Below, one piece after another: positions 1 to 8,736 of a stretch of 64,000 bases of DNA (within the stretch, counting starts at the first letter, position 1; every line of letters starts with the position of its first letter). Under the pieces are notes generated by a model. That model was not told the origin of the DNA and did not search any database. It saw only the letters and a program-made list of their open reading frames with translations. The DNA lies in NCBI RefSeq assembly GCF_900113765.1, contig NZ_FOQO01000005.1, positions 1 through 64,000 on the forward strand, read 5' to 3'. This stretch comes from Parapedobacter indicus. Its GTDB lineage: Bacteria > Bacteroidota > Bacteroidia > Sphingobacteriales > Sphingobacteriaceae. Made by a program: the position numbers and the translations under genes.

Positions 1-95
1 GTAACCGTAATGTGGGGACATTGCTGGGCGATGACCGACATCGTCGGACCTCCCACGTAGCCCGCTCCGATGCAACAGATATTCTTTACTTCCAT
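1..95 (-). CDS. UDP-glucose 6-dehydrogenase, N-terminal fragment (cut by window edge)
   Basis: Only the first 31 codons lie in the window, read on the minus strand from the ATG at 95. The peptide begins [19 protein letters not shown], the dinucleotide-binding GxGYVG start of nucleotide-sugar dehydrogenases. The [12 protein letters not shown] wording is typical of the UDP-glucose dehydrogenase type, which oxidises UDP-glucose to UDP-glucuronate with two NAD+ for polysaccharide precursors. The rest of the enzyme is outside the window, so GDP-mannose or UDP-HexNAc specificity cannot be excluded. It diverges from dnaG. Confidence 0.8.
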   Translation of the reverse strand, partial: MEVKNICCIGAGYVGGPTMSVIAQQCPHITV

Positions 96-268
96 AATTT
101 TCAAACTAAAATGGCAGCCTTGTGGTGCCTCTTTGTGCGGCAAAAATAGAAAATTAACTGATTGGAAGGATTACCCATTGTCGTTACTTGACTACAAAAT
201 AATATTTTACCGATGTGCTTGCTACTTCTTCCTTATTCGTTAATTTTACCTTGCCAAATCGAAGAGGA

Positions 269-2206
269 GTGATCAAGCAAGAGGTTGTTGATAAAATATT
301 GGATGCCGCCCGTATTGAAGAGGTGGTGGGCGATTTCGTGGATCTTAAAAAACGGGGAATTTCACTTATTGGCCTTTGTCCGTTTCATAATGAGAAAACG
401 CCATCGTTTAACGTATCGGTGAACAAGGGCATCTACAAGTGCTTCGGGTGCGGCGCAGGAGGAGATTCCGTGCGGTTCGTGATGGAACACGAGAAATATT
501 CTTACCCCGAAGCACTTAAATACCTCGCCCAAAAATATCACATCGAGGTGGAGGAAACTGAGCGAACCCCCGAACAGGTAGCGGCACAGGATAAAAGGGA
601 AAGCTTGTTTATTGTAACCAACTGGGCGGGTAAGTTCTTCAGAGAAACCTTGTGGGAAAATGAAGAGGGCCGTACCATAGGCCTTAATTATTTCAAAGAG
701 CGAGGTTACCGGGAAGATATCATCCGCAAATTTGAGTTGGGGTATTCGCCGGAGGCTTGGACTGCACTTTATGATCGGGCGAAGGCGGAGGGCCATAAAG
801 ATGAATTTCTGGAAACAGCGGGGCTGATCATACGCAAGGATGACGGAAGCGTATACGATCGCTTCCGTGGCCGTGTGATGTTTCCGATACATAATCTTAC
901 AGGGCGGATACTCGGCTTCGGCGGACGTACACTTAAAACAGACAAGAAATCCCCTAAATATGTAAATTCACCCGAAAGTGAGGTATACCACAAATCGGAT
1001 GTACTTTATGGGTTATATTTTGCCAAAAAACCGATTCTCGACGCAGACAACTGCTATTTGGTTGAAGGATATGCCGATGTGCTGTCGATGCATCAAGCCG
1101 GTGTCGAAAACGTAGTTGCCTCGTCGGGCACTTCGCTAACCATCGGACAGATACGACTCATCTCGCGTTATACGAAGCATGTAACCATCCTGTATGATGG
1201 CGACGAAGCGGGCATCAAGGCGTCACTGCGCGGTACGGACATGCTACTGGAAGAGGGGCTCGATGTGAAAGTCCTACTGTTTCCGGATGGCAACGATCCC
1301 GACTCGTATGTACAACGGTATGGCTCTGCTGCATTTAAACAATACATTGCCGAACATCAGCAAGACTTTATTTTCTATAAGACCCACGTGCTTTTGCGCG
1401 ATGCCGGCAATGATCCGATCAAGCGAGCGGAAGTCATCCACGAGGTGGTTGCCAGTATTGCGTTAATTCCGGATGCAATCAAAGCCTCCATATTTGTGCG
1501 GGAGTGCAGTTCATTGCTGGAAATCGAAGAACGGCTCCTCATTTCGGAACTCAATAAAATCCGGATCGGCCAAGCAAAGAAACCCGACCGGAAGCAGGAC
1601 CCCGTGCCTTTGCAGCATAAAGAGCACACACCCGCCGCGAAATCCGATCCTGACAAAGCAGAAGAAGGCATCTCACCGGATGCATTGCAAGAGCGTGAAA
1701 TTGTCCGTATATTGCTTAATTATGGAAACCACTCCGCGACTTGGGAAAGCAACGGCGACATTCCCATCGCCCCGCTCCTACTAAGCGGACTAACCGACAT
1801 TTCCTTTGACGATCCGGCCTGCCTTTCAGTAATCAACATATACAAAGAATATATCGCACGTCACGAATTGCCCGAAGAACGGGTATTTATCACCCACCCC
1901 GACCGGCATATCGCAGACCTCGCCATTGACTTACTCGCCATCAAATATAGCATCAGCCCCAATTGGAATGACGAAAAACGCAAGATCTACGTTTCTCACG
2001 AGTCGGAGCGACTGGAAGACCTGGTATATGGAGCGATTTATCGCCTGAAAAAAAGAAAGGTCGAGCAACAGATTTTTCGGATCCGGGAGGAATTGAAAGC
2101 GGAAACCGACGAAACGAACATGGAGGTTATGCTAGCAAACTATCAAAAACTCAAGGATGTATCGAAGCTAATTGCGGATAAATTGGGCACCATCGTAATC
2201 AAATAG
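269..2206 (+). CDS. dnaG: DNA primase DnaG
   Basis: Synthesises RNA primers at the replication fork together with DnaB helicase. From the GTG at 269 the protein is 645 aa. It has the CHC2 zinc ribbon (C37, H40, C58, C61 in CPFHNEKTPSF...CFGCGAGGD), then the primase core with TOPRIM motifs EGYADV and YDGDEAG, and a divergent C-terminal helicase-interaction region. An in-frame ATG at 215 would add 18 residues that do not resemble DnaG. Family members start just before a (V/I)xxxxVDKI-like segment, so GTG 269 is preferred. The yraN start codon follows the stop directly, implying cotranscription. Confidence 0.95.
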   Translation: MIKQEVVDKILDAARIEEVVGDFVDLKKRGISLIGLCPFHNEKTPSFNVSVNKGIYKCFGCGAGGDSVRFVMEHEKYSYPEALKYLAQKYHIEVEETERTPEQVAAQDKRESLFIVTNWAGKFFRETLWENEEGRTIGLNYFKERGYREDIIRKFELGYSPEAWTALYDRAKAEGHKDEFLETAGLIIRKDDGSVYDRFRGRVMFPIHNLTGRILGFGGRTLKTDKKSPKYVNSPESEVYHKSDVLYGLYFAKKPILDADNCYLVEGYADVLSMHQAGVENVVASSGTSLTIGQIRLISRYTKHVTILYDGDEAGIKASLRGTDMLLEEGLDVKVLLFPDGNDPDSYVQRYGSAAFKQYIAEHQQDFIFYKTHVLLRDAGNDPIKRAEVIHEVVASIALIPDAIKASIFVRECSSLLEIEERLLISELNKIRIGQAKKPDRKQDPVPLQHKEHTPAAKSDPDKAEEGISPDALQEREIVRILLNYGNHSATWESNGDIPIAPLLLSGLTDISFDDPACLSVINIYKEYIARHELPEERVFITHPDRHIADLAIDLLAIKYSISPNWNDEKRKIYVSHESERLEDLVYGAIYRLKKRKVEQQIFRIREELKAETDETNMEVMLANYQKLKDVSKLIADKLGTIVIK

Positions 2207-2572
2207 ATGTCAAAATCTCTACAAACCGGTATACAAGGCGAAGATGTAGCTGTACAATTATTAAAACAGCAGGGTTACCGGATTCGCTGCCGGAATTGGC
2301 GTTATAAAAACCTGGAAGTAGACGTCATTGCAGAAGAAGAGAACATTCTTGTATTTATAGAGGTCAAAACACGGGCTCATCATGCATACGGCATGCCCTA
2401 TGAATTTGTGGATGCCGCAAAACAAGCAAAATTGATACGTGCGGCCAACCAATACATTGCTGCCAACCGTTATGGCGGCGAAATCCGGTTTGACGTGGTG
2501 TCTATTTTATATTCAAGAGAAAACAACACCTATAATACCCGGCTAATAAGGGATGCCTTTTGGCCGGATTAA
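2207..2572 (+). CDS. YraN family (UPF0102) endonuclease-like protein
   Basis: A 121-aa protein of the UPF0102/YraN family, which has a restriction-endonuclease-like fold. The PD-(D/E)xK-type residues are visible: E37, D39 in LEVDVIAEE and E52-V-K54 in FIEVKTR. Length matches the family. The start codon is directly adjacent to the dnaG stop, so the two form an operon. The biological role of YraN proteins is not firmly established; a function in DNA processing is inferred from fold and context. Confidence 0.9.
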   Translation: MSKSLQTGIQGEDVAVQLLKQQGYRIRCRNWRYKNLEVDVIAEEENILVFIEVKTRAHHAYGMPYEFVDAAKQAKLIRAANQYIAANRYGGEIRFDVVSILYSRENNTYNTRLIRDAFWPD

Positions 2573-2653
2573 CTACGAGGACTTGGCGCTAGGCAGCTTA
2601 CTTTACGCCTTCGCGGCTTTGCGCGGCAAATCATAATAACTAAGTTTGTGACC

Positions 2654-3700
2654 ATGAAAAGATTGATTTACTTTTTGCTGATGCTGTTTGTATTTGTTGC
2701 ATCCTGCAATACACAAAGGAAAGCATCAAAATTCCGCTTTGATACCCCCGAAGCGGGCACCCTTGTCAAAAAAGGCGAATCTATTCCGCTGAAGTTAGTT
2801 TTTCCTTCAGAAATTTCTTCGTTTGATTCAATAGTTTACGCCATAGATGGAGAAATCCTGGCTCGGAAAACAGATAGCACCCCCGTTTCCCTGGACACCG
2901 AAAAGGCTCCTTTCGGCAGCCGTACACTCAGTGCCAAGCTCTACCATGGTGGAGAAGAACAGATCGCATATAGTAATATTGTAGTGGTACCGCCCGCACC
3001 CAAGCGCTATGGTTTCAAAGTCGTGCATGAATATCCTCACGACCCTGAAGCATATACCCAAGGACTGGAGTTCGATCATCAAGGTGTCCTCTATGAAAGT
3101 ACCGGTCAACAAGGTAAATCCTCCATCCGAAAGGTAAACTACCAAACTGGCGATGTATTGCAGAAAGCCGAGTTGGATGCAAAATACTTCGGCGAAGGGC
3201 TGACCATTGTCGGCGACAAAATCATCCAGCTTACCTGGCGTGAACACCGAGTAGGATTCGTATACAACAAAAGCTCCTTCGCCAAGATCGGTGAGTTTAC
3301 ATACGGCCAAAGCCCCGAAGGTTGGGGGCTTTGTTACGATGGCAAGCGATTAATCAAATCCGATGGCAGCAGCAAGCTTTATTTTCTCAATAAAGACACC
3401 TACGCTGAAGAGGGATTCATCGAAATATACAACGACAAGGGGCCCATGGATAGTCTTAATGAACTCGAATACATCGATGGTAAAATATACGCCAACGTAT
3501 ATACCAAAGATTTCATCGTAATCATCAATCCCGATACCGGGGCAATCGAAGGCGAAATCAACCTCATTGGTATCTATCCCGATAAACAAGAAGCCAACAA
3601 CGAGCTAAATGGCATTGCCTATGAACGGGAAGGTAAACGGCTTTTCATAACCGGCAAAAATTGGCGTACGCTTTACGAGATTGAACTAGTGGCCAGGTAA
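2654..3700 (+). CDS. Glutaminyl-peptide cyclotransferase, lipoprotein
   Basis: A 348-aa lipoprotein: signal peptide with lipobox FVASC (C18), a linker domain to about residue 100, then the plant-type glutamine cyclotransferase beta-propeller (YTQGLEFDHQGVLYESTG, EGLTIVGDKIIQLTW, PEGWGLCYDGKRL, NELNGIAY). The family converts N-terminal glutamine to pyroglutamate, probably on exported proteins. A GTG at 2648 is in frame, but the ATG at 2654 gives the cleaner signal peptide. A TAAGTTTG promoter-like box ends 5 nt before this ATG. The 3' end overlaps the trkH-like start by one base. Confidence 0.9.
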   Translation: MKRLIYFLLMLFVFVASCNTQRKASKFRFDTPEAGTLVKKGESIPLKLVFPSEISSFDSIVYAIDGEILARKTDSTPVSLDTEKAPFGSRTLSAKLYHGGEEQIAYSNIVVVPPAPKRYGFKVVHEYPHDPEAYTQGLEFDHQGVLYESTGQQGKSSIRKVNYQTGDVLQKAELDAKYFGEGLTIVGDKIIQLTWREHRVGFVYNKSSFAKIGEFTYGQSPEGWGLCYDGKRLIKSDGSSKLYFLNKDTYAEEGFIEIYNDKGPMDSLNELEYIDGKIYANVYTKDFIVIINPDTGAIEGEINLIGIYPDKQEANNELNGIAYEREGKRLFITGKNWRTLYEIELVAR

Positions 3701-5478
3701 TGCTCAGCAACCTCCGATACATTTTTAAATACCGGGAAAAAACGGTAGACCGGGCGATGTTATATATCAGTCTCGCCTGCGGTTTGGCCGTTCTATTCCA
3801 TATCGGTTACAACACCAACCAAATCGCGGAATATTATTTCGAATCGTCCATACCCTGGATATTCTACGGTTTATTTTTTCTCAGTTTCCTTCGCACCGCT
3901 TTGGCAATTGCTGCCAAGCGTCAGGTTTCTGTGTCGCACTACGGCGGCATTGCGCTAATCATCTACTTCACATTGATCACTATCGGACGGAGCAGCGGCA
4001 ACGATCTCTTTATCTTCCTCCGTCAATCCGAATGGCTTTATCTGGGCATTTTTGCAGTATTTCTTACCGAACTTTCTAAAAGCAGCCTGTTTTTCGATAA
4101 CTTTTACTTCAATCCGACGATTTTGTTCGTCATCAGTTTTCTCTTTCTGATTTTGATCGGTACGTTGCTGCTTATGCTTCCCAAAGCAGGAGCCGAATCT
4201 CCCCTGCGGTTTATTGACTCCTTATTCATGGCTACCAGCGCCGTGTGCATCACCGGTTTGTCTACCGTCGATGTTGCTACCGTATTTTCGCCCTTTGGGC
4301 ATACGGTATTATTGATTTTGATCCAATTGGGCGGTTTGGGAATTATGACATTCACTGGATTCTTTGGCTATTTCTTTTCTGGCGGATTTTCCTTTAAGAA
4401 TCAATTGATGTATAGTGAGATACTCGGTCACAACAAAGTCGGATCAGTCATCAATACCTTGTTTAAGATTGTGTTTATCACCTTATTTTTCGAGGCAGCC
4501 GGCGCAGCGTTTATTTATACAAGTGTAGCGGCTGGTGACTTTAAATCTAATAGCGAGCGTTTATTTTTTGCCGTGTTCCATGCTGTATCCGCCTTCTGTA
4601 ATGCCGGGTTTTCGACCGCGAGCAATGGAATGCATAATCCGGTCCTTCGATTCAATTATAACGTACAACTGATCATTGCTCTCCTTTTTATTTTGGGTGG
4701 GTTCGGATTTGCTATTGTATTGAACACCTACACGTTTATCAAGCGGTGGTTCATCAATGTCTTCAAGCGGTTGTTTTACGGCAGGCCGTTTATCTACCGC
4801 GCTTGGGTTATCAGTTTCAATTCGCGATTGATTGCCTGGACCACTGGTATACTAATTGTCTTCGGCACACTGATCACGCTCGTACTGGAATATCACCACA
4901 CCCTCGCTGAACATCAAGGACTTTGGGCTAAATTGATTTCGGCTTTCTTTACTGGAACTTCCTCCCGTACTGCGGGATTCAACATCGCTGATATGGATGC
5001 CTTTACCTTTCCAACAATTATGATTATCATGCTGCTCATGTGGATAGGAGCATCTCCCGGATCGACTGGCGGTGGTATCAAGACGACTACATTTGCCATC
5101 GCCTTGTTGAATATCATCAGCTTGGCAAGAGGTAAAGATGATTTAGAAATTTTTAAGCGAAAAATCTCAAACGATACCGTCAGTAAAGCATTTGCTATTA
5201 TTACATTGTCGTTGCTGGCCATGGGAGCATCTGTTTTTGCGCTTACCCTTACCGACAGTGACAAAAGCCTTCTTGATATTGCGTTCGAAAGCTTTTCCGC
5301 TTATGCGACCTGTGGGCTTAGCCTGGGCATCACACCCCAACTCAGCGACGCGGGAAAAATGATCATTACGTGCACGATGTTCGTCGGACGAGTTGGTATG
5401 CTTACTTTGTTGGTCGCATTAATTAAAAACACGAAAAATAGAAACATTACCTATCCGCAGGAGAAGGTATTATTTTAA
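3700..5478 (+). CDS. TrkH/KtrB family potassium uptake membrane subunit
   Basis: Ion-translocating subunit of a Trk/Ktr K+ uptake system in the inner membrane, 592 aa. Four pore-loop filters are visible: CITGLSTVDV, NAGFSTASNG, RTAGFNIADM and TCGLSLGIT, each with the conserved glycine. The N-terminal extension of about 140 residues has extra membrane segments, usual in Bacteroidota members. The ATG overlaps the TAA of the upstream cyclase gene by one base. The regulatory subunit follows 14 nt downstream, so the pair should be cotranslated and assemble together. Confidence 0.94.
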   Translation: MLSNLRYIFKYREKTVDRAMLYISLACGLAVLFHIGYNTNQIAEYYFESSIPWIFYGLFFLSFLRTALAIAAKRQVSVSHYGGIALIIYFTLITIGRSSGNDLFIFLRQSEWLYLGIFAVFLTELSKSSLFFDNFYFNPTILFVISFLFLILIGTLLLMLPKAGAESPLRFIDSLFMATSAVCITGLSTVDVATVFSPFGHTVLLILIQLGGLGIMTFTGFFGYFFSGGFSFKNQLMYSEILGHNKVGSVINTLFKIVFITLFFEAAGAAFIYTSVAAGDFKSNSERLFFAVFHAVSAFCNAGFSTASNGMHNPVLRFNYNVQLIIALLFILGGFGFAIVLNTYTFIKRWFINVFKRLFYGRPFIYRAWVISFNSRLIAWTTGILIVFGTLITLVLEYHHTLAEHQGLWAKLISAFFTGTSSRTAGFNIADMDAFTFPTIMIIMLLMWIGASPGSTGGGIKTTTFAIALLNIISLARGKDDLEIFKRKISNDTVSKAFAIITLSLLAMGASVFALTLTDSDKSLLDIAFESFSAYATCGLSLGITPQLSDAGKMIITCTMFVGRVGMLTLLVALIKNTKNRNITYPQEKVLF

Positions 5479-5479
5479 G

Positions 5480-5487
5480 AAGGAGGT
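5480..5487 (+). promoter_or_regulatory. Perfect Shine-Dalgarno site of the ktrA-like gene
   Basis: AAGGAGGT lies 5 nt before the ATG at 5493. It is fully complementary to the canonical anti-SD of 16S rRNA, unusual for Bacteroidota, where most genes lack SD sites. It fixes the start of the downstream gene and may boost translation of the regulatory subunit. Confidence 0.7.
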
Positions 5488-5492
5488 TAGTA

Positions 5493-6179
5493 ATGAAGTA
5501 TATTGTCATGGGTCTTGGAAACTTCGGCAAATCGCTGGCCATACGGCTTACTGAATTGGGACATGAAGTCATCGGTGTAGACAACCGCATGGATAAGGTC
5601 GAGCAACTCAAAGAAAAAATCACGCATACGGTATGTATGGATAGTACCGACATCGATGCTGTAAGCGCGCTGCCTCTAAAAGACGCACATGCGGTGATTG
5701 TTGCCATTGGTGAAGACGAGGGAGCATCACTATTGACCACGGCATTGTTAAAGCAGCTTCCCGTAAAACGCATCATTGGCCGGATTGTGTCTGATCTACA
5801 GCGAACGGTACTGGAGGCGATGAACATCGACGAATATATCATGCCCGAAGAAGAGTCTGCCGCCCGGTTGGCGATGCGCTTAGACAACCTTGATATTGTG
5901 GATTCTTTCAAAGTTTCTGAGCGTTACAGTATCATTGAAACCAAAGTGCCGGCAAAATATGTGGGTCTGACATTGAAAGAGGCCAACTTAACAAACAAAT
6001 ACAGAGTTATCGTGCTTACCACCATCAAATCTACGGAAGAGGAGGAAGATGGAAAAACGAAAATTAACAAAGAAGCCACCGGCATTGCCCAATCCGACAC
6101 GGTGCTGGCAGAGGGCGACATTCTCGTCCTATTTGGCGAACTGAAAGATATTACCCAGCTAATCCAAAAAGGCGAATAG
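5493..6179 (+). CDS. TrkA/KtrA family potassium uptake regulatory subunit (RCK protein)
   Basis: Cytoplasmic nucleotide-binding gating subunit of the K+ uptake system, 228 aa. An RCK_N Rossmann domain (residues about 1-125) opens with VMGLGNFGKSLA (GxGxxG) and has an acidic strand-2 end VIGVDNRMD. A TrkA_C domain (about 135-225) ends in the usual ILVLFGELKDI. A single RCK unit is the KtrA arrangement rather than the duplicated TrkA. It sits 14 nt after the channel gene with a perfect SD site, and is convergent with the NUMOD gene, whose stop is 4 nt away. Confidence 0.93.
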   Translation: MKYIVMGLGNFGKSLAIRLTELGHEVIGVDNRMDKVEQLKEKITHTVCMDSTDIDAVSALPLKDAHAVIVAIGEDEGASLLTTALLKQLPVKRIIGRIVSDLQRTVLEAMNIDEYIMPEEESAARLAMRLDNLDIVDSFKVSERYSIIETKVPAKYVGLTLKEANLTNKYRVIVLTTIKSTEEEEDGKTKINKEATGIAQSDTVLAEGDILVLFGELKDITQLIQKGE

Positions 6180-6183
6180 GCTG

Positions 6184-7473
6184 CTAATACAGCTGAAGCA
6201 GACGAATTTCTTTCTTCCGTTTGTTCTGTTCCCGTTTTTCTTCCATGTATATTCCCAGCTTCGATTGGTCAAAACGCGGATGTTTTTTTAGCGGTCGCAA
6301 ATCCATGCGCAATGCTTCACCATATTGCCATAGATAGCCCCCGCCTGTCACATATCGCCCACTGAGCACTCGTTGAATGGTAGACCGGTTAATACCGGTT
6401 TCCCGGCTGGCCATATGTACGTTATTGAATGTCCGCATGCGAATCCCATCAAAATTGTATTGGGTGACTTTTCGAGCCTCTGCTGATAGCGCGGATAAAC
6501 GAAAGGACCGGCCAGAGGCAATATTGTTTATCGAAATATGGGCTGCATCTCCTCTTCGCCAGACATAGCCCTTACAGGTATGCCGCTTGCCATTTAATAC
6601 GGCACGCAAGCTGGATGAACTATTCATTCCGAGTTTTGAACAGGCCTCTGCAATGGTGGCATATGTCTGTACCAGGTTGCCCTGAAGGTCGTATTGCCCG
6701 ATACGTCTCAGGTTTTTTGCCAAGGGGCTTAAGTGAATACCCGGCAGGTTCATTAGCTCTGCCATGTCAATCGGGGATGCCTTTCCACGCCGCCAGATAT
6801 AACCACCGGCTGTATACGTGCCTCGGTTTTTAGCGGCAGAACTGATATGTGAAGCACTTATTTTTACCGCCTTACTAGCCTCTGAAGCATCTGGATACGT
6901 ACGGATGAAGTTTCCTTCCAAATCATACTGGCTAATCTCATGTACACCAGTCTGAGCATAATGTTGCTTTGCTTTTTGCCGCATTGCTTTTTTTGTTGCT
7001 TGATCCAGCTCGGCAAACGAGTTTTTCCATCGACTTTGCTTAACCATGCGTGCAAATTTTTCGCTGGGATTACTTAATTCCAGATTCTCGGCCGAAACGT
7101 TTAGTGAGTCGTTGTCCTTATACAGTACAACGCGGCGGGAATCTGTCAGGTCAAAGGGCTCTACAAAACAATAGTAAACCATGCGGGCAGTGGTAATGTA
7201 ATGTCGCTTCTTATTTACAGTAGCCGAAAAGCGCAGGTTAAACCGGTAGTCTTGCGTGAACGAGTTATAAGTTGACTTCGTTTGCTGGCACAACATTAAG
7301 CCGGGAACCGGTATGCAAGCGCCTGAGGCAGTAGTCCGACAGTGCGCTATTCTGCGCACTCGCCCTTTGTTGGAGATTTGGTAATATCCTTCCAATTGGG
7401 GAATATCTTTCCAATGTTCTCCGCGCAAATCTCCTTGTGACAAATCTTGAAATGGGTATTGGGTCTTTTTCAT
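6184..7473 (-). CDS. NUMOD4 / triple NUMOD1 repeat protein with degenerate HNH site
   Basis: A 429-aa protein. Residues about 18-80 match a NUMOD4 module (EHWKDIPQLEGYYQISNKGR), 91-133 align with an HNH nuclease core, and three NUMOD1 (IENR1-like) DNA-binding repeats begin at 180, 258 and 336 (ISQYDLEGNF, IGQYDLQGNL, VTQYNFDGIR). The HNH usually reads NHKDGN...N..SNLEW; here it reads LYKDND...N.SAENLEL, with Tyr118 in place of the catalytic His. This suggests a DNA-binding protein that has lost nuclease activity. The basic C-terminus (KREQNKRKKEIR) fits DNA contact. It stands alone between the K+ operon and a transpeptidase gene. No intron or intein is seen around it. Confidence 0.8.
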   Translation of the reverse strand: MKKTQYPFQDLSQGDLRGEHWKDIPQLEGYYQISNKGRVRRIAHCRTTASGACIPVPGLMLCQQTKSTYNSFTQDYRFNLRFSATVNKKRHYITTARMVYYCFVEPFDLTDSRRVVLYKDNDSLNVSAENLELSNPSEKFARMVKQSRWKNSFAELDQATKKAMRQKAKQHYAQTGVHEISQYDLEGNFIRTYPDASEASKAVKISASHISSAAKNRGTYTAGGYIWRRGKASPIDMAELMNLPGIHLSPLAKNLRRIGQYDLQGNLVQTYATIAEACSKLGMNSSSSLRAVLNGKRHTCKGYVWRRGDAAHISINNIASGRSFRLSALSAEARKVTQYNFDGIRMRTFNNVHMASRETGINRSTIQRVLSGRYVTGGGYLWQYGEALRMDLRPLKKHPRFDQSKLGIYMEEKREQNKRKKEIRLLQLY

Positions 7474-7642
7474 AATAAAGATTTAGATAGGGTCTAGTAA
7501 CAATGGGGTAAATATAGAAAATATTCTCAAAAATAGAAAAAATTACAAACAATGATTAAAACGATGAAACCAAATTGAAACCAAACTCTTTGACGGGTTT
7601 GGATGTTAAATCGGTTAAACAAGTACGAAGTAATGCACCTTT

Positions 7643-8671
7643 ATGAGAACAGTAACATACCTAATTGGCTTTACTATTGCATTGTTTGTTTTTTCATGCA
7701 ACGAGAAAAGTTCCCTACGGGAAGAAGCCGAAAAGCGGAAAGCCGATTCGTTGGAACGTGTAAAGAGAGCCGAGGAAGAAGAGCGGAAGCGCCCACGTAC
7801 GGCCGCCGATATCAAGCTTACCAAAAAGCTGGCCTTTGACAAGTATACCCTGGATGACGAGTATCCTTACAAGGACACAACCCGTGTATTTCAATGGGAC
7901 AAAATCAAAGAAAAATTGGCACATATTGACAATTTTCAACGAGAAAAAAAATACTACGCGGTATTGCAGAATTACAAAAATCGAAACGGCGAGGCACCTG
8001 TCGTCGCCAATTATGTCCGAAATGCGTATAAACGCGTTTCGGACACATTGGGTACCGAGCGATATCAATCCGTACCGCTATATCAAGCGGACAACGACAA
8101 CGTCCCTATTCTGTACGGGCGAGACGGTTCGCTGGTCGAACTGTTAAGCAGTGATACAATTCCAATGATCAAAGTGGCAGGCCTATCGTTTGACGGGACC
8201 TGGGAGGTGCCAAAGCGATATGTAAAGACCATCGGAGATACCGTAACATTCAACCATGTCGTTGTGGTGGATGTGACCAATCAAAACATTTGTACCATCG
8301 AACGTTCGGAAGAAACATCCTGGCGAATACTGAGCATGAATCCCGCCACTTCGGGGATGCATAAACCGCCTTATTCTATGGAAACACCTACCGGCATCTT
8401 TGTCCTCCAGGAAAAGAAGCCCAAAATGCGATACTTGAAAGATGGCACCAAAACCATACAGGGCTATGCTCCCTATGCCAACCGCTTTACCAACGGGGGA
8501 TATATCCATGGCATACCTACCCAAAGTCCGAATGCACGCATCATCGAATACAGTGCTTCCTTGGGAACTGTCCCCCGGTCACACATGTGTGTACGCAATG
8601 CATCCTCACATGCCAAATTCATCTACGACTGGGCAAAAACCCTTCAATCGCTAATCATCGTAATAGATTGA
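7643..8671 (+). CDS. L,D-transpeptidase (YkuD family), lipoprotein
   Basis: A periplasmic lipoprotein (signal peptide with lipobox VFSC, C19) of 342 aa. A charged helical stretch (residues 25-55, rich in E, K and R) follows the lipid anchor. The C-terminal YkuD catalytic domain has GYIHGIP and the catalytic SHMCVRN motif (C316), the usual SxGCxR with Met for Gly. The family makes 3-3 peptidoglycan crosslinks or attaches proteins to peptidoglycan. The His and Cys are present, so it should be active. The next gene encodes a second transpeptidase of a different subfamily. Confidence 0.85.
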   Translation: MRTVTYLIGFTIALFVFSCNEKSSLREEAEKRKADSLERVKRAEEEERKRPRTAADIKLTKKLAFDKYTLDDEYPYKDTTRVFQWDKIKEKLAHIDNFQREKKYYAVLQNYKNRNGEAPVVANYVRNAYKRVSDTLGTERYQSVPLYQADNDNVPILYGRDGSLVELLSSDTIPMIKVAGLSFDGTWEVPKRYVKTIGDTVTFNHVVVVDVTNQNICTIERSEETSWRILSMNPATSGMHKPPYSMETPTGIFVLQEKKPKMRYLKDGTKTIQGYAPYANRFTNGGYIHGIPTQSPNARIIEYSASLGTVPRSHMCVRNASSHAKFIYDWAKTLQSLIIVID

Positions 8672-8684
8672 CATTATTTAACAC

Positions 8685-8712
8685 TTTGATACCCAAATTA
8701 TTGTTAACTTTG
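8685..8712 (+). promoter_or_regulatory. Candidate promoter for the second L,D-transpeptidase gene
   Basis: A TAACTTTG box (8705-8712) matches the Bacteroidota -7 consensus TAnnTTTG and lies 24 nt before the ATG at 8737. A TTTG at 8685-8688 could serve as the -33 element, but the 16-nt spacing is shorter than the usual 19-21. Confidence 0.45.
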
Positions 8713-8736
8713 TACCCCAACCAAAGAAATGTGCGT

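Noticed and set aside
2573..2653. CTTCGCGGCTTTGCGCGG-like segment before the cyclase gene
   Set aside because: Looks like a decayed intergenic repeat but only a weak partial echo (TTTGTGCGGCAAA near 131) occurs elsewhere in the window.
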